A stretch of DNA of 64,000 nucleotides from Candidatus Gallimonas merdae (GTDB lineage: Bacteria > Bacillota > Clostridia > Christensenellales > Borkfalkiaceae), in the NCBI GenBank assembly GCA_904419525.1, contig CAJFRT010000005.1, positions 1 to 64,000 on the forward strand, read 5' to 3'. Under the pieces are notes generated by a model. That model was not told the origin of the DNA. It was given only the letters and a program-made list of their open reading frames with translations, and searched no databases. The position numbers were made by a program, and so were the translations under genes. Below are positions 1 through 7,032 of this stretch, one piece after another. Every line of letters starts with the position of its first letter. Positions within the stretch are counted from its first letter, which is position 1.

Positions 1-1
1 C

Positions 2-466
2 AAGCTCTTTGTCGCGCACCACGAGGCGGTGCCGGAAGTCGTCGCAAAGACGGTGGAGGAAAAGGTCGCCGCATATCAGGCGGAGGGACAGAGCGTAGAG
101 CAGCACAACGGAAAATACTTCCTTGTCGTTGCGCAATACCCGAACGGCGGGAAAGACCTCGAAGAGATACTTCCGACGAATGCCGTTCCGGCCAAAGAGG
201 CGTATGACGAGTACGAGGACATCTACGTGTATATCCCGTATACGGAAGATGAGCTTGCCGCCATAGAATACAGGAGTGAGATCGCAAAGGCAAAAGCATA
301 TCTTCAGGAAACGGACTATATCGTCCTGAAAATCGCCGAAGCAACGGCAGAGGGCGACGCGGCGGGTGTCGCCGCATTGCAGGAAGAATACGCCGTACAG
401 CTGGAAAAAAGAAAGGAGGCAAGGGCGGCCGTCAACGCAAACGAGGCGTCGCTCATGAATTTGTAA
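2..466 (+). CDS. Phage tail-end protein, 5'-truncated by the window
   Basis: The reading frame is open to the left edge, so the listed GTG start is internal and the gene begins outside the window. The N-terminal half resembles the accessory segment of phage tail proteins. The C-terminal ~60 residues are an acidic, helical, coiled-coil-like stretch (RSEIAKAKAYLQETDYIVLK), a pattern common in small proteins encoded between the tail fibre and lysis genes of Bacillota prophages. The next gene follows 10 nt later. Function is not known; the phage assignment rests on this pattern and the att-like site downstream. Confidence 0.5.
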   Translation, partial: KLFVAHHEAVPEVVAKTVEEKVAAYQAEGQSVEQHNGKYFLVVAQYPNGGKDLEEILPTNAVPAKEAYDEYEDIYVYIPYTEDELAAIEYRSEIAKAKAYLQETDYIVLKIAEATAEGDAAGVAALQEEYAVQLEKRKEARAAVNANEASLMNL

Positions 467-476
467 GGAGTAAAAT

Positions 477-1127
477 ATGCGGAATATCGATCTGAAGCGG
501 GGGAGCGTCGCGAAGTATGACGACGGCTCTCCTTTTTTGGTGGAATCCGGGGCCCTGGAACTCGGGTTCCGGCTCCCTGACCCGAACGGGGACTATTTCG
601 TTGTGTCCCAGACGTCCATCGCGGAGGACGGGAGAAAGAGGCTCCCTATCGCAAGGGACGGAAGGGTCGCGCTGCATGTCTCTGTCGGGGAACTGCGCCT
701 GGCGGTGAAACGGTACATCGGCGGCCGGCTTGTGGAAAGTTACGGCGTCGAGCCGCTCGACGTCAGAAGCGTTGACGGAACGGTCACGGCGTACCCGGAG
801 CTCTCCGCTCTGCAGCGTCAGGCGGCAGGCCTTGAAAAGACAATGCAGGAAGAACGTGAGGCAAGAAAACAGGCATGTGCGGAAGCGCTGAAAGCCATGG
901 AGCAGAATACAGAAAAGGCGGTGTCAGGTGTCAGAAAAGATGCATTGAACGCGGTGCACAAGCTCGCCGTGGCGTTCCTGCGCTATGCCTATACGGACTA
1001 TCGTCGCAACATCTATGTGAATACGCAGAACGCTTCTTTTGAGCAGTTTCTGTCGGCATTCGGATTTTCGGAGAAAGATTTCACCGCAGAGGAACTCGCG
1101 GCGATCAAAGAGGAGGCAAAGATATGA
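477..1127 (+). CDS. Putative phage structural or baseplate-like protein
   Basis: 216 aa, preceded by an AAGGAG ribosome site. Residues 1-95 look beta-rich (IDLKRGSVAKYDDGSPFLVE...), loosely recalling N-terminal domains of phage baseplate or upper-fibre proteins. Residues ~110-160 are a long charged helix likely to form a coiled coil, and the C-terminal part is helical with an acidic end. No signal peptide or membrane segment is seen. It overlaps the next gene by 4 nt (ATGA), so the two are translationally coupled. I do not recognise a named family; the structural role is inferred from shape and position. Confidence 0.4.
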   Translation: MRNIDLKRGSVAKYDDGSPFLVESGALELGFRLPDPNGDYFVVSQTSIAEDGRKRLPIARDGRVALHVSVGELRLAVKRYIGGRLVESYGVEPLDVRSVDGTVTAYPELSALQRQAAGLEKTMQEEREARKQACAEALKAMEQNTEKAVSGVRKDALNAVHKLAVAFLRYAYTDYRRNIYVNTQNASFEQFLSAFGFSEKDFTAEELAAIKEEAKI

Positions 1128-1735
1128 CAAAGAAACTTTTCATTGTGTTCCTTGCGGCGGTCCTGCTGCTGTTCGGACTTTCCGCGACCTGTGTCTATGT
1201 GGCGGCATGCGCGGAGGAGACCGTTCAGGAAGCGCCTGTCGAGCCGCAGGAGCCATCGGACGGGCAGGACGGGGAAACAGACGACGGGGCGCAGAGCGGC
1301 CTGCAGACGCTCGTTGACGGCTTTATCACGCAGCTGAAAGACAAGTACGGCGATCAATGGCAGCAGTACTACGATGCGATCATCGCCGAATGGGGGACGG
1401 TGGAGCAGTATCTCCTTTCCCTTGTTCCGGAAGATTCTCCCGACGTCGTAAAAGACGGGTGGCAGGAATTTGTTTCGTGGCTCGGAGAGTATTCTCCCAT
1501 CTGGGGTTCTATCCTCGCGGCAGTACTCGTCATTATCGTGATCGTATTCGGCAAAAAGGCGCTGAATGCCCTGAAAAATTTCTTCCTTTCCCTGTTCCGG
1601 TCGAAGAACAAGGAATATCAGGCGCTCACCGCGCAGAACGAAGCGCTGCTCGCGCTTCTCGGCGAAAATCCGAAATTTGAAGAGAACCGCGCCGCTCTGA
1701 AGGCGTCCAACAAGGAGATGGCAAAAGATGACTAA
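1124..1735 (+). CDS. Secreted or membrane-anchored protein of the integrated element
   Basis: 203 aa. It starts with a positively charged, strongly hydrophobic signal-like segment (residues 1-30), followed by a Pro/Glu/Asp-rich linker (~31-65). A middle helical domain is followed by a transmembrane segment at ~125-145 (SILAAVLVIIVIVFG) and a charged C-terminal helix (NKEYQALTAQNEALLALLGE) that could form a coiled coil. The topology suggests an envelope protein exposed outside with a cytoplasmic tail. It overlaps both neighbours (4 nt and 8 nt). A holin-like or superinfection role is conceivable because of its location, but no motif supports it. Confidence 0.4.
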   Translation: MTKKLFIVFLAAVLLLFGLSATCVYVAACAEETVQEAPVEPQEPSDGQDGETDDGAQSGLQTLVDGFITQLKDKYGDQWQQYYDAIIAEWGTVEQYLLSLVPEDSPDVVKDGWQEFVSWLGEYSPIWGSILAAVLVIIVIVFGKKALNALKNFFLSLFRSKNKEYQALTAQNEALLALLGENPKFEENRAALKASNKEMAKDD

Positions 1736-2159
1736 ATCCATGACACCGAAACAGTACAAGCGCCGCAGATATGCGTATTTCTGGCTTGCGCTTGCCTGTT
1801 GTTTTATTCCGCATGTTGTCGCGACTGCATGTCTTTTGCCTTTTATGGTGGAAAGCACCGGCTTGAAATGGGGCATCGGACTTGCGCTTGTGTTCCTCAA
1901 CACGATCCCGTTCGTGTTCGGTTTTTTCAAGTCATTCTTCATGCACTTCCCGTTTTTTAACTGGCTTGCCCTTATCTTTCTTTGCTGTGCAGGCTTTTTT
2001 ACGCTGGACGTTTTTGCGGAGTATGTGTCCACCTTCAAAGTGATCGAGAGTGTTGCCTTTGTGGGCGGGATTCTCGCCTGCGTGTTCTGGGGGCTGCACC
2101 GCAAGTACAGGACAAAGGACGGACAGGCAAAGACCATGAAGGAACTCGGGGTGATCTGA
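1728..2159 (+). CDS. Multi-pass membrane protein of unknown function
   Basis: 143 aa with about four hydrophobic segments (roughly residues 17-38, 46-66, 74-94 and 103-124), a basic N-terminus (KQYKRRRY) and a short charged C-terminus. It begins 8 nt inside the preceding gene and ends 1 nt before the next start, so it belongs to the same transcript. No family recognised. Size and topology would allow a holin-type pore, but four segments and a location next to larger membrane proteins make this only a guess. Confidence 0.4.
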   Translation: MTKSMTPKQYKRRRYAYFWLALACCFIPHVVATACLLPFMVESTGLKWGIGLALVFLNTIPFVFGFFKSFFMHFPFFNWLALIFLCCAGFFTLDVFAEYVSTFKVIESVAFVGGILACVFWGLHRKYRTKDGQAKTMKELGVI

Positions 2160-2160
2160 T

Positions 2161-3174
2161 ATGTTCAATTTCGATGAAGAAAAGAAGCCCGCCGAAAAGA
2201 AAAAGGTCTCAACGGCGGACTTCCTCGACGCTTCCACGCTCGTCATCGTTGCCGCACTCGTCGTGGCGATCGTCTGCGCGTTCCTCGTGCAGTTCGTCTT
2301 TTCGCCCGAGATCAGCTGGCGGGACGTCGGCGTGGACGGCGCCATTATCTGCGTCTGCACGATGTCTATCTATATTCTCCTGCGGTCGTATACGCTCCGC
2401 AGAGGGCGCAGGACGGACGTGTGGCAGCGTGCCGCCCAACGGGTGCGGGACAACGCGAGGAAGATCACGGAACGCAATTACGCCCGCTATACGGCGGAAT
2501 ACTGCCGCGCATGGGAACAGGAACACCTCGACGCCGCCCAGGAGGCCGCGCTCTCCCGCGTCGGCATCCCGCTCGGAACATTCCGCGACGATTACTGCCG
2601 CTATACCCAAAAAGAGCTGCGCGGGAAATTCCCCGATCTCACGGACGGGGAAAGGGAAGCGATAAAAAAGGCGCGCAGGGTACGGCGCATGAAATATGAC
2701 GAGCGGTATCTCTACAACGATGAGGAGGACGGAAAACGGCAGAAGTCTCCCTCCGAGCAGACAAAGTGCAAGAAGAAAAACACGTTCATCAACGTCAGAA
2801 CGGTCGTCACTTCTGTCCTGACCTGCGGGCTTTCCGCTTCGTTCTTCCAGGAAGTGATCTTCAATTTTTCCGCAGAGGCCGTCATCCAATGCGTCATCAA
2901 GCTCGCTCTTGTGGCGTTCTTCGGCGCGCTCGGCATGATCGGCGGGTACAATTTCTCCACCCAGGAAGAAGTGCGCGAAATGGACGCCCGCGCCGACGAA
3001 CAGGAACGGTTTATCAAGTGGTGCGAGACGGAAAAGGACGTGGAGAAATTTAGAGGAAAAGACGGGGAAAAACTTGGGGGCAAGCTGGGGGCAGATTTTC
3101 AGTCCCTTGCAAAAAATGGCGTTTTTGAGGCAAAAAACACCGAAAACAGCGTAAAAACGGGGATTTTTGAATAG
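2161..3174 (+). CDS. Large membrane protein at the element boundary
   Basis: 337 aa. Two hydrophobic segments near residues 28-50 and 58-76 are followed by a basic soluble region (~80-185) rich in Arg, Lys and Tyr. A second hydrophobic pair lies at about 218-262 (SVLTCGLSASFFQEVIF and LALVAFFGALGMIGGY), then a charged tail. The final ~25 codons are unusually A-rich compared with the rest of the gene. It is the last gene before the tRNA fragment at 3185. Function unknown; the arrangement of two membrane hairpins with a basic cytoplasmic domain is the main visible feature. Confidence 0.4.
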   Translation: MFNFDEEKKPAEKKKVSTADFLDASTLVIVAALVVAIVCAFLVQFVFSPEISWRDVGVDGAIICVCTMSIYILLRSYTLRRGRRTDVWQRAAQRVRDNARKITERNYARYTAEYCRAWEQEHLDAAQEAALSRVGIPLGTFRDDYCRYTQKELRGKFPDLTDGEREAIKKARRVRRMKYDERYLYNDEEDGKRQKSPSEQTKCKKKNTFINVRTVVTSVLTCGLSASFFQEVIFNFSAEAVIQCVIKLALVAFFGALGMIGGYNFSTQEEVREMDARADEQERFIKWCETEKDVEKFRGKDGEKLGGKLGADFQSLAKNGVFEAKNTENSVKTGIFE

Positions 3175-3184
3175 ACCGTTTGGC

Positions 3185-3207
3185 TTCGACTCCCGTTTCC
3201 TGCTCCA
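3185..3207 (+). other. Attachment site (attR-like): 3' fragment of a tRNA, probably tRNA-Gly
   Basis: TTCGACTCCCG followed by TTTCCTGCTCCA reads as T-loop, T-stem 3' strand, acceptor 3' strand (TTCCTGC), discriminator T and CCA. A U discriminator and an acceptor complementary to GCAGGAA fit tRNA-Gly. The T-stem 5' strand does not pair, and no matching 5' acceptor strand exists about 70 nt upstream, so this is only the 3' end, as left at the far junction when an element integrates into a tRNA gene. A terminator follows directly. Confidence 0.65.
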
Positions 3208-3217
3208 AACCGAGGAT

Positions 3218-3242
3218 AAGGGCGCATCTTGCGCCCTTTCTT
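3218..3242 (+). terminator. Terminator downstream of the tRNA fragment
   Basis: AAGGGCGCA-TCT-TGCGCCCTT is a perfect 9 bp stem followed by TCTT. Its position 10 nt after the CCA end fits the original terminator of the disrupted tRNA gene. Confidence 0.75.
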
Positions 3243-3401
3243 CATATTGCGGGCTTCGGTCATTCCCGTCCCGGCAAACTCTCTCGCCTTCGCTTTTGAA
3301 AGAACGCAGTCTGCAACCTTTCTGCTCGTCTGGCGGCAGCATTTCCCACGAAACCCGGAATGCGCAGCCGGACGGATGCGCTTTTCTCTTGTGCAATCAG
3401 G

Positions 3402-3430
3402 TTGCCAATCGGTGAAATTTGTGGTATACT
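3402..3430 (+). promoter_or_regulatory. Sigma-A promoter for a leaderless gene
   Basis: TTGCCA, 17 nt, TATACT. The -10 box ends 7 nt before the ATG at 3438, so transcription should begin at or next to the start codon. No Shine-Dalgarno sequence is present. Confidence 0.75.
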
Positions 3431-3437
3431 TTTCCCC

Positions 3438-4133
3438 ATGAAAGTGTTTGCGATCAGCGATCTGCACCTGTCCGGGCTCAAAGAAAAGCCGATGAATATC
3501 TTCGGGGAGAACTGGGAGGGGCATTTTGAAAAAATTGCATCGGACTGGCGTGCAAAGGTCTCGGCAGAGGACGTCGTTCTGATCGGCGGCGACACCTCCT
3601 GGGGCATGAAGCTCGAAGAGGGCATGTTCGACGTCGCGCGCCTTGCGCCGCTCCCCGGGAAGAAGGTGTTCATTCGCGGCAATCACGACTATTGGTGGAA
3701 CGGCATCACGCGCGTGCGGGCTTCCGCGCCCGACGACACGTTCCTGTTTCTGCAGAATGACTGCGTGAAACTCGGCCCGTACATCGTCGCCGGATCGCGC
3801 GGGTGGACCTGCCCCGGCAGTCCCGACTTCACCGAACGCGACGAAAAACTCTATCTCCGGGAGGCCGAACGCTTCCGGCTTGCCTTTCAGGAAGTCCGGA
3901 AAGTACGCGCGGAGGAGGACAGACTGATCGCGCTCATTCATTATCCTCCCTTCAACATCCGGCGGGAAGAGACGCTCTTCACGCGGCTGTTTGAGGAAAA
4001 TAGCGTGGACAAGGTGGTGTTCGGACACCTGCACGGCAGCGGGTTCTTCCCCTTGAAGTGTGAAAGGGGCGGCATCGAGTACTTTCTCACCTCCTGCGAC
4101 AAGGTCAATTTCCGCCTCACGCAAATTTTCTGA
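3438..4133 (+). CDS. Calcineurin-like metallophosphoesterase
   Basis: 231 aa. It carries the di-metal phosphoesterase signature in order: SDLHL near the N-terminus, GGDTSWG (~50), RGNHDYWW (~86), a His in IHYPPF (~165) and GHLHG (~195). Such cytosolic enzymes hydrolyse phosphomono- or diesters; the substrate cannot be read from sequence. The start was taken at 3438 rather than the longer ORF start at 3360 because the promoter lies between them and the N-terminal metal motif begins at residue 6. It stands alone between the element boundary and the pyr operon. Confidence 0.85.
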   Translation: MKVFAISDLHLSGLKEKPMNIFGENWEGHFEKIASDWRAKVSAEDVVLIGGDTSWGMKLEEGMFDVARLAPLPGKKVFIRGNHDYWWNGITRVRASAPDDTFLFLQNDCVKLGPYIVAGSRGWTCPGSPDFTERDEKLYLREAERFRLAFQEVRKVRAEEDRLIALIHYPPFNIRREETLFTRLFEENSVDKVVFGHLHGSGFFPLKCERGGIEYFLTSCDKVNFRLTQIF

Positions 4134-4150
4134 GAAGTTGTTCCAAACCC

Positions 4151-4179
4151 TTTACATTTGCTCTTCCGTATGGTATAAT
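4151..4179 (+). promoter_or_regulatory. Promoter of the pyr operon
   Basis: TTTACA, 17 nt, TATAAT. The expected start point near 4186 leaves a leader of about 140 nt before pyrR, which contains the attenuator. Confidence 0.8.
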
Positions 4180-4202
4180 GAACAGCGTAAACGGTTCTTT
4201 AA

Positions 4203-4289
4203 GAGCGGCACCGCGATGCCGACAAGACGCTCGTTTCGCATTTTTTCTGGAGACAACGGTCTTGCGGCACGCCCGTAAGGCCTTTTTTT
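4203..4289 (+). promoter_or_regulatory. PyrR-responsive transcription attenuator
   Basis: Three competing structures can be drawn in the leader. The PyrR-binding (anti-antiterminator) hairpin is GAGC-GGCA-loop CCGCGA-TGCC-bulge-GCTC (4203-4232). Its hexaloop fits the CNGNGA consensus known for PyrR sites. The antiterminator pairs CCGACAAGAC (4219-4228) with GTCTTGCGG (4259-4267), 9 bp with one bulge. The terminator is at 4258-4289. Known Bacillus logic then applies: UMP- or UTP-bound PyrR stabilises the first hairpin, frees the terminator and lowers pyr expression. The structures were found by hand pairing, not by folding software. Confidence 0.75.
4258..4289 (+). terminator. Intrinsic terminator of the pyr attenuator
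   Basis: GGTCTTGCGG-CACGC-CCGTAAGGCC forms a 10 bp stem (two G-U pairs) followed by seven T residues. It lies between promoter and pyrR, as expected of an attenuator. Confidence 0.85.
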
Positions 4290-4327
4290 CGCGGAAAAAC
4301 TCCGAACGGCCATGCAAGGAGGACAAC

Positions 4328-4876
4328 ATGCAGCCTGTGATCATGAACGCAGAGGGCATGGCGCGCACGCTGCGCCGCCTCTCGCATGAGATCGAAGAGC
4401 GCAACGAAGGATTTTCCGGCGTCGTTCTGGTCGGCGTGAAGCGTGGCGGCGAGGTCGTTGCCCGCAGACTCTCCGCCATCATCTCCGAAACGGGGCGGGG
4501 CGATGTTCCGTGCGCGGGACTGGACATCACGATGTCGCGCGACGATCTCGTCTCGGCGTTTATCCTGCCGGAGGCGGAAAAAAACGACCTCGGTTTTCCG
4601 CTCGAAGGCAAGACGGTCGTCTTATGCGACGACGTTCTGCACACGGGCAGAAGCGCCGTTGCGGGGATCGAGGCGCTCTTCCGCCTCGGCCGGCCCGCGA
4701 AAATCCAGCTCCTCGTGCTTGTCGACCGCGGGGGAAGGGAACTGCCCGTGCGCGCCGACTATGTGGGAAAGAACGTTCCCACGTCCAAGGAAGAATATAT
4801 CGAAGTGCATTTCACCGAACTGGGCGCCGGCGAGGACGCCCTGACGATCACAAGGAGAACAAATGCTGAAGCATAA
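4328..4876 (+). CDS. pyrR: PyrR: pyr operon attenuation protein / uracil phosphoribosyltransferase
   Basis: 182 aa, matching the ~180 aa of the family. It has the type I phosphoribosyltransferase fold with the PRPP loop VVLCDDVLHTGRS (~residues 97-109), an N-terminal substrate segment VLVGVKRGGEVVARRL, and the PyrR-typical DRGGRELPVRADYVGKN. PyrR binds pyr mRNA when UMP/UTP is high and may also convert uracil plus PRPP to UMP. The start at 4328 has the SD AAGGAGG; upstream codons of the ORF overlap the attenuator and are not coding. The next gene overlaps by 14 nt. Confidence 0.95.
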   Translation: MQPVIMNAEGMARTLRRLSHEIEERNEGFSGVVLVGVKRGGEVVARRLSAIISETGRGDVPCAGLDITMSRDDLVSAFILPEAEKNDLGFPLEGKTVVLCDDVLHTGRSAVAGIEALFRLGRPAKIQLLVLVDRGGRELPVRADYVGKNVPTSKEEYIEVHFTELGAGEDALTITRRTNAEA

Positions 4877-5783
4877 GGACGTATTGGGACTTTACGATCT
4901 GTCCGCGGAGGAGATCGACGAGATCCTGACCGTGGGCATGAGCATGAAAAAACTGCTCCGGCAGAACATCAAAAAGCTGCCGCACCTGCAGGGCAAGTCT
5001 GTCACGACGCTCTTCTACGAGAACAGCACGCGTACGCGGTGCTCGTTTGAACTGGCCGCCAAGTACATGGGGGCGCACGTCGTCAACATTGCGGCGGCCT
5101 CCTCCTCGGTGCAGAAGGGCGAGACGCTTGTGGACACGGGAAAGACGCTGGACGCGATGAAAAACGACGTCATCGTGATCCGCCACCCCATGGGCGGCGC
5201 GCCGCGTCTGCTTGCAAAGACGGTCAGAGCGCACGTCGTCAACGCGGGCGACGGCATGAACGAGCACCCCTCGCAGGCGCTTCTGGACATGCTGACGATG
5301 CGCGAAAATTTCCCCTCGCTCGAGGGTCTGCGGGTCGCCATTCTCGGCGACATCAGCCATTCGCGCGTTGCAAAGAGCAATCTGTTCGGCCTGAGAAAGA
5401 TGGGGGCGGAGGTCAGAATGTACGCGCCGCGCACGCTTATGCCGACGGGGATCGACAAAATGGGCGCAAAGATCTGCTCCTCCCGCGAGGAGGCGGTCGA
5501 CGGCGCCGACGTCGTCATGGGGCTTCGGATCCAGCTGGAGCGCCAGCATGCGGGGAATTTCCCCTCGCTCGGCGAATATGCAAAGTTTTTCGGCGTGAAC
5601 GAAGCGGTCATGCAGTATGCAAAGCCGGGCGCGCTTGTCATGCACCCCGGCCCTGTCAACCGCGGCGTGGAACTCACCAGTGCGCTCATTGACGGAGACA
5701 CGAGCCGCATTGAAGAGCAGGTGCTTTCGGGCATTGCGGTGAGAATGGCAATTCTCTTTCTGCTCACCAAGGAGGAGGTATGA
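4863..5783 (+). CDS. pyrB: Aspartate carbamoyltransferase catalytic chain
   Basis: 306 aa. It catalyses the committed step of pyrimidine synthesis: carbamoyl phosphate plus aspartate to carbamoyl aspartate. The carbamoyl-phosphate motif STRTRCSFE is at ~residues 55-63, HPSQALLDM at ~138-146 and the C-terminal HPGPVNRGVEL is present. No pyrI regulatory chain is nearby, consistent with the unregulated Bacillus-type enzyme. The start overlaps pyrR by 14 nt and the stop overlaps pyrC (ATGA). Confidence 0.95.
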   Translation: MLKHKDVLGLYDLSAEEIDEILTVGMSMKKLLRQNIKKLPHLQGKSVTTLFYENSTRTRCSFELAAKYMGAHVVNIAAASSSVQKGETLVDTGKTLDAMKNDVIVIRHPMGGAPRLLAKTVRAHVVNAGDGMNEHPSQALLDMLTMRENFPSLEGLRVAILGDISHSRVAKSNLFGLRKMGAEVRMYAPRTLMPTGIDKMGAKICSSREEAVDGADVVMGLRIQLERQHAGNFPSLGEYAKFFGVNEAVMQYAKPGALVMHPGPVNRGVELTSALIDGDTSRIEEQVLSGIAVRMAILFLLTKEEV

Positions 5784-7030
5784 TCTTAAAAAACGCAGAC
5801 GTCGTCCTGAAAGACGGCGTCAGAAAGCTGGATATCCGCATTGAGGACGGCAGGATCGCCGGGCTCGGCAGGTTTGAGGGGGAGGGCATCGACTGCACGG
5901 GGCTGACGGTCTTTCCCGGATTCATCGACATGCACGTGCATCTCCGCGAACCGGGATTTGAAAAGAAGGAGGACATCGCTTCGGGCAGCGCGGCGGCGGT
6001 CAGAGGCGGATTCACGCAGATCTGCTGCATGCCCAACACCAGGCCCGTCACGGACAACAAGGTGGTCGTCTCCTACATCGTCAACCGCGCGAAGGAAGTG
6101 AATCTGTGCAAGGTGCGTCCCATCGGCGCGATCACGGAGGGGCAGGAAGGGAAAAACCTCGCCGCGATCGGCGCGATGAAGGCGGCGGGCGCCGTGGCCC
6201 TGTCCGAGGACGGCAAAAGCGTCCTGTCCGCCGGCCTCATGGCAAACGCCATGATGTATGCCGCCGATTTCGGGCTGAAATGCCTCTGCCACTGCGAGGA
6301 CGCTTCGCTGGTGGACGGGGGCGTCGTCAACGAGGGCTATTATTCCACGCTGACGGGGCTCAAGGGCAGCATCCGCGCCGCCGAGGACATCGTCATCGCG
6401 CGCGAGATCTGCCTTGCCGAAAGCCTTGCGCTCCCCGTTCACATCTGCCACGTCTCCACGTACAGCGGCGTTCAGCTCATCCGCGAGGCCAAGGCGCGCG
6501 GCGTTCAGGTGACTGCGGAGACCTGCCCGCACTATTTCACGCTCACCGACGAGGTGATCGCCTCCTTTGATACGAACACCAAGGTCAATCCGCCCATTCG
6601 CGAGGAAAAGGACAGGCTCGCGATCATCGAGGGGCTTCGGGACGGAACACTCGACTGCATCGTCACCGATCACGCGCCCCACCATGCCGACGACAAGAAC
6701 GTGGAGTATGCGCTGGCGGCGTTCGGCATCAGCGGGCTGGAGACGTCGTTCGCGCTCTCCTATACGCAGCTCGTCCGCGGCGGCACGCTCACATTGGAGC
6801 AGCTGGCCGACAAGATGAGCGCGGCTCCCGCGCGTATTCTGGGGCTGGAGGGCGGCGCCGTCGAGCCGGGAGCACCGGCCGATCTCACCGTCGTCGACCT
6901 GAACGAAGCGTGGACGATCGATCCCGCGCAGTTCGTCTCCAAGGGTAAAAACACGCCGTTTGCGGGGCGGGAAGTTTACGGAAAAGTCCGGTACACCATT
7001 GTGGACGGCGCAATCAGATATGAGGGGTAA
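5780..7030 (+). CDS. pyrC: Dihydroorotase, class I
   Basis: 416 aa. It cyclises carbamoyl aspartate to dihydroorotate. The metal-binding DMHVHLREPGFEKKED (~residues 51-66) is the class I signature; further amidohydrolase motifs are CMPNT, HICHVSTYSG, and the catalytic Asp in TDHAPHH (~305). The C-terminal strand GREVYGKVRYTIVDG closes the composite beta domain. Length is typical (~420 aa). It is coupled to pyrB by ATGA and followed 2 nt later by pyrF. Confidence 0.95.
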   Translation: MILKNADVVLKDGVRKLDIRIEDGRIAGLGRFEGEGIDCTGLTVFPGFIDMHVHLREPGFEKKEDIASGSAAAVRGGFTQICCMPNTRPVTDNKVVVSYIVNRAKEVNLCKVRPIGAITEGQEGKNLAAIGAMKAAGAVALSEDGKSVLSAGLMANAMMYAADFGLKCLCHCEDASLVDGGVVNEGYYSTLTGLKGSIRAAEDIVIAREICLAESLALPVHICHVSTYSGVQLIREAKARGVQVTAETCPHYFTLTDEVIASFDTNTKVNPPIREEKDRLAIIEGLRDGTLDCIVTDHAPHHADDKNVEYALAAFGISGLETSFALSYTQLVRGGTLTLEQLADKMSAAPARILGLEGGAVEPGAPADLTVVDLNEAWTIDPAQFVSKGKNTPFAGREVYGKVRYTIVDGAIRYEG

Positions 7031-7032
7031 TT

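Larger units (their letters stand above)
1..3207. mobile_element. Right end of an integrated element, probably a prophage
   Basis: Five same-strand, closely packed or overlapping genes (the first resembling proteins found next to phage tail fibres, then membrane proteins) run up to a 23 bp fragment matching the 3' end of a tRNA, followed by the tRNA-type terminator. tRNA 3' ends are classic integration sites for phages and integrative elements. The intact tRNA and the integrase would lie outside the window to the left. No integrase, capsid or lysis enzyme is seen here, so an integrative conjugative element or a decayed prophage remains possible. Confidence 0.6.

Noticed and set aside
1013-2137. 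374 aa minus-strand ORF opposite the element genes
   Set aside because: Shadow frame of the plus-strand genes: no SD, low-complexity Arg/Lys-rich composition, and it crosses three well-formed genes.
3110-3184. An intact tRNA gene ending at 3207
   Set aside because: No 5' acceptor strand, D-arm or anticodon arm can be built upstream, and the T-stem does not pair.
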